64,000 nt of DNA from Novosphingobium sediminis. GTDB taxonomy: Bacteria; Pseudomonadota; Alphaproteobacteria; Sphingomonadales; Sphingomonadaceae. A program made the translations under genes and the position numbers. The stretch covers positions 1 through 64,000 of the forward strand of contig NZ_BJYR01000005.1 in the NCBI RefSeq assembly GCF_007991615.1. Direction: 5' to 3'. A model generated the notes under the pieces. That model was not told the DNA's origin, did no database searches, and saw only the letters and a list, made by a program, of their open reading frames with translations. Shown piece after piece: positions 38,211 through 45,716 of the stretch (position 1 is the first letter of the stretch; each line of letters starts with the position of its first letter).

Positions 38211-39239
38211 ATGTCCGCTACCGCTCACAGCACCGACTACCGGCCCACTCGCCGGATCGAAGGACGCCCCCGCGTCTTCGTTACCCGCCGCCTGCTGCCC
38301 GAGACCGAGGCGCGCATGTCCGAGCTGTTCGACGTGACACTCAATCCCGACGACCGCCCGCTTTCGCAGGACGAAATCCGCGCCGCGATGCAGGAAGCGC
38401 ATGTCCTTGTTCCTACCGTCACGGACCGCATCGACGCCGAACTGATCGCCTCTGCCGGCCCGCAGCTAGGCCTCATCGCCAGCTTCGGTGCGGGCACCGA
38501 TCACATCGACCTTGCCGCCGCCCGCGCGCGGAAAATCCTCGTCACCAACACGCCCGGCGTCTTCACCGATGATACGGCAGACATGACGATGTCGCTGATT
38601 ATCGCTGTTTCGCGCCGCCTTGCCGAAGGTGGCCGGGTGATCCGCTCGGGCGATTGGGCCGGTTGGGCGCCTTCCACGCTGCTTGGCCACCGCATTTCGG
38701 GAAAGCGCCTTGGCATCATCGGCATGGGCCGCATTGGCCAGGCCGTTGCCCACCGCGCCCGCGCCTTCGGGCTCGAGATCGTTTACAATAACCGCCAGCG
38801 CCTGCCCGAAGCGTTCGAGCGCATGGTGGGCGCGCGCTATGAGGGCGATATCGACACGCTGGTGCGCGAATCCGATATCGTCACGCTGCATTGCCCCTCC
38901 ACGCCCGAGACGCACTTCATCATGGACGCGCGCCGCATCGCGCTGATGAAGCCCGAAGCCTATCTCGTGAACACCGCGCGCGGCGATGTGGTGGACGAAA
39001 ACGCGCTGATCGAGGCGCTGCAGGCTGGCCGTATCGGCGGCGCCGGGCTCGATGTCTTCGCGCACGAACCCAAGATAGACCCACGCCTCCTCGCACTCGG
39101 CAACGTTTCGCTCCTCCCGCACATGGGCAGCGCAACTTTCGAGGGGCGAACCGCCTCGGGGGACAAGGTTATTGCCAATATCCGTTTCTGGGCCGATGGA
39201 CATCGTCCGCCCGATCAGGTCCTCGAAGGCTGGGCGTAA
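38211..39239 (+). CDS. D-2-hydroxyacid dehydrogenase (glyoxylate/hydroxypyruvate reductase-like)
   Basis: A 342-residue NAD(P)H-dependent oxidoreductase of the D-isomer family. The Rossmann motif is LGIIGMGRIGQAVAHRA, and the catalytic Arg, Glu and His stand in NTARGDVVDE, VFAHEP and LLPHMGSAT. The closest functional class appears to be glyoxylate or hydroxypyruvate reductase, judged by the GAGTDHIDLAAARARKI block. Divergent from the SH3-like gene; 32 bp before the ammonium transporter. Confidence 0.88.
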   Translation: MSATAHSTDYRPTRRIEGRPRVFVTRRLLPETEARMSELFDVTLNPDDRPLSQDEIRAAMQEAHVLVPTVTDRIDAELIASAGPQLGLIASFGAGTDHIDLAAARARKILVTNTPGVFTDDTADMTMSLIIAVSRRLAEGGRVIRSGDWAGWAPSTLLGHRISGKRLGIIGMGRIGQAVAHRARAFGLEIVYNNRQRLPEAFERMVGARYEGDIDTLVRESDIVTLHCPSTPETHFIMDARRIALMKPEAYLVNTARGDVVDENALIEALQAGRIGGAGLDVFAHEPKIDPRLLALGNVSLLPHMGSATFEGRTASGDKVIANIRFWADGHRPPDQVLEGWA

Positions 39240-39271
39240 GACCTAAGCGAATCGCGTGGGGGAGTAAGTCA

Positions 39272-40579
39272 ATGAAGAAGGTCTTCGCGGTGGCTCTTGC
39301 CGCCGCCGCGCTCGCGCTGCCCGCGCTTGGCCACGCACAAGCCGCGGAAGCCGTCGATGCGGCCGATAGCGGTGATACTGCATGGCTGCTCGCCTCCTCG
39401 GCGCTCGTTCTGCTGATGACACTTCCCGGCCTCACGCTGTTTTACGGCGGCCTCGTCCGCGCGAAAGGCTTCCTCGCCGTCGCGATCCAGGTCGGCGCGA
39501 TTGCCGCAATCAGTTCGCTGTTGTGGATCGTGGTGGGCTACACGCTCGCGTTCGGCCCGGTTTCGAGCGGCTGGCTTGGCGGCGGTTCGGCGTGGATGCT
39601 GGGCCAGCTCGGCAATGTCCGCGAAGGCACGCTCATTCCCGAAAGCGGTTTCGCGCTGTTCCAGATGATGTTCGCTGCGATCACGCCTGCACTGATGGTC
39701 GGCGCATGGGTCGATCGCGCCCGGTTCGGCTGGGTCGTCGCGTTCTGCGCGCTGTGGGGCCTCATCGTCTATGCCCCGGTTGCACACTGGATTTGGGGCG
39801 GCGGCTGGCTGGCATCACGGCTCGGCACGATGGACTTTGCCGGCGGCATCGTCGTCCACACCACCGCGGGCGTTTCCGCGCTGGCCGCTGCGCTGCTCCT
39901 CGGCAAGCGCACCGGCTTTCCGCGCATGCAGATGCTGCCGCATTCGCCAGCGCTCACCATGATCGGCGCAGCCATGCTGTGGGTCGGCTGGTTCGGCTTC
40001 AACGGCGGCTCCTCGCTGACCGCGACCGATGACGCGGCCTCCGCCATCATCAACACCCACGCTGCAGCTTGCGCCGCCGCGTTGGCCTGGCTCGCGATCG
40101 AAAAGATCAGCATCGGCAAGCCCACCTCGGTGGGCTTTGCCACCGGCGCGGTGGCCGGTCTCGCCACCGTCACCCCGGCTGCCGGCTATATCGCTCCGGG
40201 CGCGGCCATCCTCTTCGGGCTCGCCGCAGCGGCGGTGTGTTATCCGATGATCCTGCTGGTCAAGCGCCGGCTGATCATCGACGATTCGCTCGATGTCTTC
40301 GCCGTTCACGGCATGGGCGGCATTGTCGGTTCGCTGCTGCTGGCAGTGTTTCTCGAACCCTCGCTCGGCGGAATCGGGTATAACGCGGGCATGGGCCTTA
40401 CCCGCCAGCTCTTCGCGCAGGCTGCCGGTGTCGGCGTGGTCGCCGCATGGAGCGCGCTCGGCACCGTGATCTGTGCTCTTGCCGTCGCCATGGTCATCCC
40501 GATGCGCGTGACCGAGGACGAAGAGCGCGAGGGCCTCGACCTTACCAGCCACGGCGAACGCGCTTGGGAGTTCGAGTAA
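39272..40579 (+). CDS. amt: Ammonium transporter
   Basis: A 435-residue Amt channel with a cleavable signal peptide (FAVALAAAALALPALGHAQA) and about 11 membrane helices. The twin pore histidines appear in FAGGIVVHTTAGVSALAAA and FAVHGMGGIVGSLL, and FYGGLVRAKG is the family's N-terminal motif. GGGGGAG precedes ATG 39272. No glnK/glnB regulator gene is adjacent, unlike the common glnK-amtB order. Confidence 0.93.
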   Translation: MKKVFAVALAAAALALPALGHAQAAEAVDAADSGDTAWLLASSALVLLMTLPGLTLFYGGLVRAKGFLAVAIQVGAIAAISSLLWIVVGYTLAFGPVSSGWLGGGSAWMLGQLGNVREGTLIPESGFALFQMMFAAITPALMVGAWVDRARFGWVVAFCALWGLIVYAPVAHWIWGGGWLASRLGTMDFAGGIVVHTTAGVSALAAALLLGKRTGFPRMQMLPHSPALTMIGAAMLWVGWFGFNGGSSLTATDDAASAIINTHAAACAAALAWLAIEKISIGKPTSVGFATGAVAGLATVTPAAGYIAPGAAILFGLAAAAVCYPMILLVKRRLIIDDSLDVFAVHGMGGIVGSLLLAVFLEPSLGGIGYNAGMGLTRQLFAQAAGVGVVAAWSALGTVICALAVAMVIPMRVTEDEEREGLDLTSHGERAWEFE

Positions 40580-40580
40580 C

Positions 40581-41003
40581 GTGGGCCGCAAGGCCCGCCT
40601 CGCTGCGTTTATCGAGCAGGTCTGGAATCAGGGCGAGGCTACGGCCGTCGAGGCCTATCTCGCCCCGGCCTATACGATCCACCACGATCCCGGCGACCCG
40701 TGGGAAGGCCGCACGCTAGACCCTGCGGGCTTTGCTGAACGCCTGATCCAGTCGCGGGCCCCCTTCCCGGACCAGCGCTTCACCGTGCTGCGGATGGCGG
40801 AAGACACAGATGCGGTGATCATGACATGGACCTGGGAAGCGACGCACCTCGGCGATTTTCCCGGCTTTCCCGCCACCGGCAAGATCATCCGAATGTCCGG
40901 TGCGACCGCCTATGGGTTCGATGAGGCTGACCGCCTGACCGGTCACTGGCAGATTGCCGACCGCCTCGGCGTTTTTCAGCAGTTGCAGGCTAACCGGGGT
41001 TAA
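40581..41003 (+). CDS. SnoaL-like polyketide cyclase-family protein
   Basis: A 140-residue protein of the NTF2/SnoaL ester-cyclase type: N-terminal helices (LAAFIEQVWNQGEATAVEAYLAPAYTIHH), a PFPDQRFTVLRM strand and WTWEATHLGDFPGFPATGKIIRMSGATAYGF, the last being typical of SnoaL-like cyclases. It starts at GTG one base after the amt stop, so it is coupled to the transporter. The substrate is not predictable; many members are of unknown role. Confidence 0.8.
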   Translation: MGRKARLAAFIEQVWNQGEATAVEAYLAPAYTIHHDPGDPWEGRTLDPAGFAERLIQSRAPFPDQRFTVLRMAEDTDAVIMTWTWEATHLGDFPGFPATGKIIRMSGATAYGFDEADRLTGHWQIADRLGVFQQLQANRG

Positions 41004-41719
41004 CCCAGCTCCTCGCGCAGCAGTTCCAACACTCTGCGCACCGCGCCGCTGGAGCTTGCCATTTCGAAGTGCTTGCAGGGCACTTCCACCACCCGGTCGG
41101 CCTGCCCTGCCTCACCCGAAGCGCTGCGCGGTGCGACAATGCCGTCGCGCTTCGACCACACCGCAATCGTGCGCACGGACGGCTTCACCGCCGGATCCTC
41201 AGGGAACGGCACGGCGTCCACCTTGTGATCGTTGAGCGCCTCATAGACGCGCCAGGCGTTGTTCGCCCGGCGGTCACCGGAAAACGGCGAACCCAGCGTC
41301 ATTACCAGTCGGCACGCTTCGGGATGGCGCTGCGCCAGAACGCGCGCAAACATGCCGCCGAGGCTCCAGCCGATCAGCACGACCGGCTCACCCGCTCGCT
41401 CCGCCAGTTCGCAGACTTGCTCTTCCAGCCGCGCGATCTTGGCGGGTTGGGCGCCGGTGTTGACACCCTGCCCCCAGCCTTCGACCACGAACCCGGCCTT
41501 TTCCAGCGAATGGCGCAGCAGCGCAGTCGCACGATCCGAGGAAAGCAGCCCCGGAACGACGATGACCGGGCGCCCACGGCCAAACGGGGCGACCGCGACC
41601 GGCGGGCGCAATGGCGCCGCGTGGATCTTGGGCAAAGCGAGGAATTCGAGCGCCCAGCGCCAGCGCGGCGGCGCTTTTGCCGAAACTGGCTTCGCCTCTG
41701 CCGCCACGCCTTCAGTCAC
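41000..41719 (-). CDS. Alpha/beta hydrolase
   Basis: A 239-residue serine hydrolase. The nucleophile elbow is GWSLGGMFA, the oxyanion strand is VIVVPGLLSSD, and a late CKHFEM block offers the histidine. The closest resemblance is to lipase/PGAP1-like esterases. It overlaps the nitronate monooxygenase stop by 8 bp on the same strand, and its stop overlaps the convergent SnoaL gene by 4 bp. Substrate unknown. Confidence 0.85.
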   Translation of the reverse strand: MTEGVAAEAKPVSAKAPPRWRWALEFLALPKIHAAPLRPPVAVAPFGRGRPVIVVPGLLSSDRATALLRHSLEKAGFVVEGWGQGVNTGAQPAKIARLEEQVCELAERAGEPVVLIGWSLGGMFARVLAQRHPEACRLVMTLGSPFSGDRRANNAWRVYEALNDHKVDAVPFPEDPAVKPSVRTIAVWSKRDGIVAPRSASGEAGQADRVVEVPCKHFEMASSSGAVRRVLELLREELG

Positions 41720-43124
41720 CGGTCAGGATGCGGTCAACCAGCTGCTTCACGGTGGGCGTGAAGTTGTTGGAATAAAACGGGTCCTGCTTGAACCGATAGG
41801 CCGCGTGTCCGGCAAACATCAGGTTCTCGTCAATCGGCCCGCCATGCGCGATGTCTTGCAAGGTCTTCTGAATGCAGAAGCTGCGCGGATCGGCGAGGCG
41901 TCCGGTCGTGTAGTCGTCGTGGTCCTTCCACGAGGAGAACCCGCAGTGCGAGAGGCAGCCCATGCAGTCCTTCTGGTCCTGCTGGATTTCCCCGCGCTCC
42001 GCCGTAGTCACGAAAACGATCGTATCGTCCGGCGTGCGCAGAGCATGGGTAAAGCCCGCACCGTACCACGTGCGTGCACGGTCGCGATCCGCCGGCGTCA
42101 CCCAGAAATTCTTGCCCTTCACGCCCACGTCGAGCTGCACGGTGTGCTCGCCCGCCGAGACCTTGGAGTAGGGAATCTGTCGCTCGCTGCGGGCTTCGAG
42201 CGCGCGCAGGAACGGGTTGCGGACGGCCGAGGAATAGAAGCCCGTCGGCGAGAAACGGTGAAGCAGCACGTCGCCCGGCTCCAACGTGCGCAGGTGGTCC
42301 TTCCAAGCCTGCGGGATCGGGCTTTCCTGCGTCAAGAGCGGCCGTGTGCCGAACTGGAAGGCAATGCTGCCAAGCTCGGGATTGTCGATCCAGTTGTCCC
42401 ATTCACGCAGAAACCAGACCCCGCCAGCCATCACGATCGGCACCGAATCCGGCACACCTTCGGCCCGCATCACATCGCGCAGCACTTTCACACGCGGGTA
42501 CGGATCTTCCGGCTTCTTGGGGTCCTCGGCATTTGACAGGCCGTTGTGGCCGCCTGCCAGCCACGGATCTTCATAGACCACCGCGCCGAGCAGTTCGGGC
42601 ACCTTGTGATAAGCCCGCTTCCACAGCGCGCGAAAAGCGCGGCCGGAGGAAACGATCGGCAAGTAGTTCACCGCATAGCGCGCGGCGATTTCCGCCAGCT
42701 TGTAGGGCATGCCCGCGCCGCAGGTCACGCCTGCCACGAGGCCGCGGGTCTTTTCCAGCACGCCCTCGAGGATCGGCTGCGCGCCGCCCATTTCCCACAG
42801 CACGTTGATGTTGATCGCGCCCTTGCCGCTCGCCAGTTCATAGGCGCGCCGCACCTGCTCGACCGCGCCATCGATGCCGTAGCGGATCAGCTGTTCATGG
42901 CGTTCCCGGCGCGTCAGCTGGGTATAGACTTGCGGGATGATCTTGCCGGTTGGATCGTAGCTATCCGCGTTGACCGCACTAACCGTGCCAATGCCGCCCG
43001 CGGCGGCCCAGGCGCCCGAGCTCATGTGATTGGTTGCAGCAACACCCTTCCCACCCTCGATGAGCGGCCACACTTCGCGGCCACCATAGCGGATCGGACT
43101 CAAACCCTTGAACGCAGACATCAT
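41712..43124 (-). CDS. Nitronate monooxygenase-like flavoprotein, long form with Cys cluster
   Basis: A 470-residue protein of the nitronate monooxygenase/2-nitropropane dioxygenase superfamily: the GVAATNHMSSGAWAAAGGIGTVS opening, the AGVTCGAGMPYKLAEIA block, and the flavin-phosphate AGGVWFLREW segment. It is about 145 residues longer than the enzyme at 1300, and the extra C-terminal part contains DCMGCLSHCGFSSW and a further Cys (RSFCIQKTL), a spacing that could bind a metal or iron-sulfur cluster. Substrate unknown. Confidence 0.8.
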   Translation of the reverse strand: MMSAFKGLSPIRYGGREVWPLIEGGKGVAATNHMSSGAWAAAGGIGTVSAVNADSYDPTGKIIPQVYTQLTRRERHEQLIRYGIDGAVEQVRRAYELASGKGAININVLWEMGGAQPILEGVLEKTRGLVAGVTCGAGMPYKLAEIAARYAVNYLPIVSSGRAFRALWKRAYHKVPELLGAVVYEDPWLAGGHNGLSNAEDPKKPEDPYPRVKVLRDVMRAEGVPDSVPIVMAGGVWFLREWDNWIDNPELGSIAFQFGTRPLLTQESPIPQAWKDHLRTLEPGDVLLHRFSPTGFYSSAVRNPFLRALEARSERQIPYSKVSAGEHTVQLDVGVKGKNFWVTPADRDRARTWYGAGFTHALRTPDDTIVFVTTAERGEIQQDQKDCMGCLSHCGFSSWKDHDDYTTGRLADPRSFCIQKTLQDIAHGGPIDENLMFAGHAAYRFKQDPFYSNNFTPTVKQLVDRILTGD

Positions 43125-43130
43125 CTTCCC

Positions 43131-43883
43131 TTAGACACCCCCAACCTTGCCATCGGCGCCCTTGGCACCAGCATGGCACGATCGCATCCGGCTCGGCTCA
43201 GGCGGCCCGCTGCCCGCGGGTACAAACTGAGCATAATAGCCTGATACATCCGGCTTACGGCGAAACGCAGACAAGCGAAAGCCCGCTGTCTCGAATTCGC
43301 AAAAAAGGAGCGCAGGCGGCGTACCGTGCTGGTCGGTAGGCCGGTCTGCATCAACCACGATGACCGCCCCGCCCGGCTTCAGTGCGGGCCACAGCCGCCA
43401 CAGGAAGGGATAGGGCTCGGCGATCTCGTGGTACATGTGAATCATGAACACCCGGTCGAAGCTGCGCACCGGCAGACCGGGATCGTCTGGCGCGCCCTGC
43501 TTGATCGATACTGTCGTCAGCTGCTCGCGCTCGATCCGCGCGCCAAGGCGCCCCAGCGCGCCTTTATCGATGTCCTGCGCCAGCACGCGGCCCTTTTCGC
43601 CGACGCGTGCCGCCAGGCGCACCGTGTAATAGCCCTCACCTGCACCGATGTCCGCGACCGTCATGCCAGGGGCCACTTCGGCATCGTCCATCACGCTTTG
43701 CGCTTCGCCCTGCCTGTCGCGCAATTCCTCGTTCGACCACTGTGTCGACACGACTTTCGCCACCAGGCGATCCGCGCGCGGAAACGCGCGGTTCTGCGGG
43801 GCGCGATCAGCGTCTCCGGCATCTGCCGCGTGGCAGGCCGAGAGCACCATCAGCCCGGCCGAAATGGCCGCAAGCCGTGTCAA
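43131..43883 (-). CDS. Class I SAM-dependent methyltransferase with lipoprotein-type signal
   Basis: A 250-residue protein with the SAM-binding loop VADIGAGEGYYTVRLAARVG and the acidic strand VLAQDID. The first 17 residues read as a lipoprotein signal (RLAAISAGLMVLSAC, lipobox ending at Cys17). Taken at face value, the enzyme would be exported, though SAM is cytoplasmic. The ATG overlaps the prfB stop by 4 bp (ATGA). A shorter cytosolic form starting later cannot be excluded. Confidence 0.8.
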   Translation of the reverse strand: MTRLAAISAGLMVLSACHAADAGDADRAPQNRAFPRADRLVAKVVSTQWSNEELRDRQGEAQSVMDDAEVAPGMTVADIGAGEGYYTVRLAARVGEKGRVLAQDIDKGALGRLGARIEREQLTTVSIKQGAPDDPGLPVRSFDRVFMIHMYHEIAEPYPFLWRLWPALKPGGAVIVVDADRPTDQHGTPPALLFCEFETAGFRLSAFRRKPDVSGYYAQFVPAGSGPPEPSRMRSCHAGAKGADGKVGGV

Positions 43884-45007
43884 TCGTCGTCTTCCACCGT
43901 CACCTTCTCGCCCGTCACCCGCTGCGCAAGCGCGGCGGCCATGAACGGATCGAGCGCGCCATCGAGCACGTCGGTCGGATTGGTGCTGACCACGCCTGTG
44001 CGCAGGTCCTTCACCTGCTGATAGGGCTGCAGCACATAGGAACGGATCTGGTGGCCCCAGCCGATTTCGGTCTTGGCGGCATACTCGCCGCTCGCCGCTG
44101 CTTCTCGCTTGGCGAGTTCGGCTTCATAGAGCCGCGCCTTCAGCATCCCCATCGCGGTCGCGCGGTTCTTGTGCTGGCTGCGGTCGATCTGGCTCGCCAC
44201 GATGATGCCCGAAGGCACGTGGGTGATGCGCACGGCCGAGTCGGTCGTATTGACGTGCTGCCCGCCCGCACCCGAGGCGCGGTAGGTATCGATCTTGAGG
44301 TCGGCCGGGTTGATCTCGATCTCGATGTTGTCGTCGATCTCGGGGTAGACCCACACCGAACTGAACGAGGTGTGCCGCCGTGCCGAGCTGTCATAGGGGC
44401 TGATCCGCACGAGCCGGTGAACGCCGCTCTCGGTCTTGGCATAGCCATAGGCGTTCTCGCCCTTGATCAGCAGCGTCGCGCTCTTGATGCCGGCGGCTTC
44501 ACCAGCGTGATAGTCCAGCAGGTCGACCTTGAACCCGTGCCGCTCGGCCCAGCGCGTATACATGCGCTGGAGCATTTCGGCCCAGTCCTGGCTCTCCGTA
44601 CCGCCCGCGCCGGCATGGACTTCGAGGAACGCGTTGTACCCGTCTGCCTCGCCCGCAAGCAGCGCCTGGACCTTGTCCGCATCCGCCCGCTCAGCCAGCG
44701 CGGCAAGGCTCGCAAGCCCTTCCGCGACGGTCGCGTCATCGCCTTCCATCTCGCCAAGCTCGATGAACTCGACAGCATCGGCCATTTCGCGGCTGATCTC
44801 GTTCACCGTGCCGATCGACGCTTCAAGCCTGCGGCGCTCGCGCATCACCACTTCGGCCTGCTTGGGATCATCCCACAGCTTCGGATCCTCGACCCGCGCA
44901 TTGAGCTCGTCGAGGCGGCGGACTGCACGGTCCCAGTCGAGGAACTTGCGCACAAGGCGCAGCGCAGCCTCGATGCGGTCAATATGGGCCTGCCCTTCGG
45001 CACGCAT
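43880..45007 (-). CDS. prfB: Peptide chain release factor 2
   Basis: A 375-residue class I release factor for UGA and UAA stops. The catalytic GGQ loop is GAGGQHVNTTDSAVRI. The stop-recognition tripeptide, SPF in E. coli, reads SPY here (VRISPYDSSARRHTSF). The coding frame is continuous through the place where E. coli prfB needs a programmed +1 shift at an internal UGA, so that autoregulation is absent. Confidence 0.95.
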   Translation of the reverse strand: MRAEGQAHIDRIEAALRLVRKFLDWDRAVRRLDELNARVEDPKLWDDPKQAEVVMRERRRLEASIGTVNEISREMADAVEFIELGEMEGDDATVAEGLASLAALAERADADKVQALLAGEADGYNAFLEVHAGAGGTESQDWAEMLQRMYTRWAERHGFKVDLLDYHAGEAAGIKSATLLIKGENAYGYAKTESGVHRLVRISPYDSSARRHTSFSSVWVYPEIDDNIEIEINPADLKIDTYRASGAGGQHVNTTDSAVRITHVPSGIIVASQIDRSQHKNRATAMGMLKARLYEAELAKREAAASGEYAAKTEIGWGHQIRSYVLQPYQQVKDLRTGVVSTNPTDVLDGALDPFMAAALAQRVTGEKVTVEDDD

Positions 45008-45105
45008 GACGGTTTTTACTCCAGATTGCGGGAGCCCAGCCGCTTAGCGAAGCGGCGCGCCTTGTAAAGGGCGTAAGGGCTCCGGAGGCCAGTTCCGGCC
45101 CGCGC

Positions 45106-45648
45106 TTAGCCCTTCTTGAGCTTCTGGACCGCTTCCAGCGTCAGCTTGACGTGATCCTTGTAGTCCATATCCGAATGAACCAGCACGATCTTGCCGGTCT
45201 TCGAAATCACATAGCTCGTCCGCTTGGTCAGCCCGCTCGAGATGCCCGCAACCTTGAGCGACACGTCATAGGCCTTGATCACGTCCTTGGTGGCAGTGGC
45301 CACCGCGAACTTGTCACGGCATTCGGCGGTGGAGAACTTCTGCAGGGTGGGCAGATCATCGTTCGACATGCCGAGCACGGTAGCGCCGGCCTTGGCGAAA
45401 TCCGCCGTCGCTTCGGCAAAGGCGTGCGCTTCCATCGTGCAGCCCGAAGTGAACGCCTTGGGGTAGAAGTAGAGCACCACCGGCCCCTTCTTCAGCAATT
45501 CCTTGAGGTTTACCTTCATCTGCTTGCCGGCCAGCGCGCCCATCGTGGTGAAGTCCGGCGCGGCGGTGCCTTGCGCGAGTTCCGCATTCGCAGCGGCGGG
45601 GACAAGGAGGGCGAGCGCCGCGGTAGCGGCCAAAACATGCTTGATCAT
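45106..45648 (-). CDS. Exported peroxiredoxin (BCP/PrxQ-like)
   Basis: A 180-residue thiol peroxidase with a Sec signal peptide (HVLAATAALALLVPAAANA), so it works outside the cytoplasm. The peroxidatic cysteine is Cys70 in YPKAFTSGCTMEAHAF. The usual PrxQ resolving Cys five residues later is replaced by His75; Cys110 (STAECRDKF) is the only other candidate. Reduces hydrogen or organic peroxides; electron donor unknown. Confidence 0.85.
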   Translation of the reverse strand: MIKHVLAATAALALLVPAAANAELAQGTAAPDFTTMGALAGKQMKVNLKELLKKGPVVLYFYPKAFTSGCTMEAHAFAEATADFAKAGATVLGMSNDDLPTLQKFSTAECRDKFAVATATKDVIKAYDVSLKVAGISSGLTKRTSYVISKTGKIVLVHSDMDYKDHVKLTLEAVQKLKKG

Positions 45649-45716
45649 GGATCGAAGCCTATCAGCAACAATGCGGAGCGGGAACCGGCAATTGGTGAAG
45701 GGCGCCGCCGCCGCCC

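Noticed and set aside
45039..45056. 7-bp hairpin between the peroxiredoxin and prfB genes as a terminator
   Set aside because: Stem GCCGCTT/AAGCGGC is sound but no T-tract follows in the leftward direction; role not supportable.
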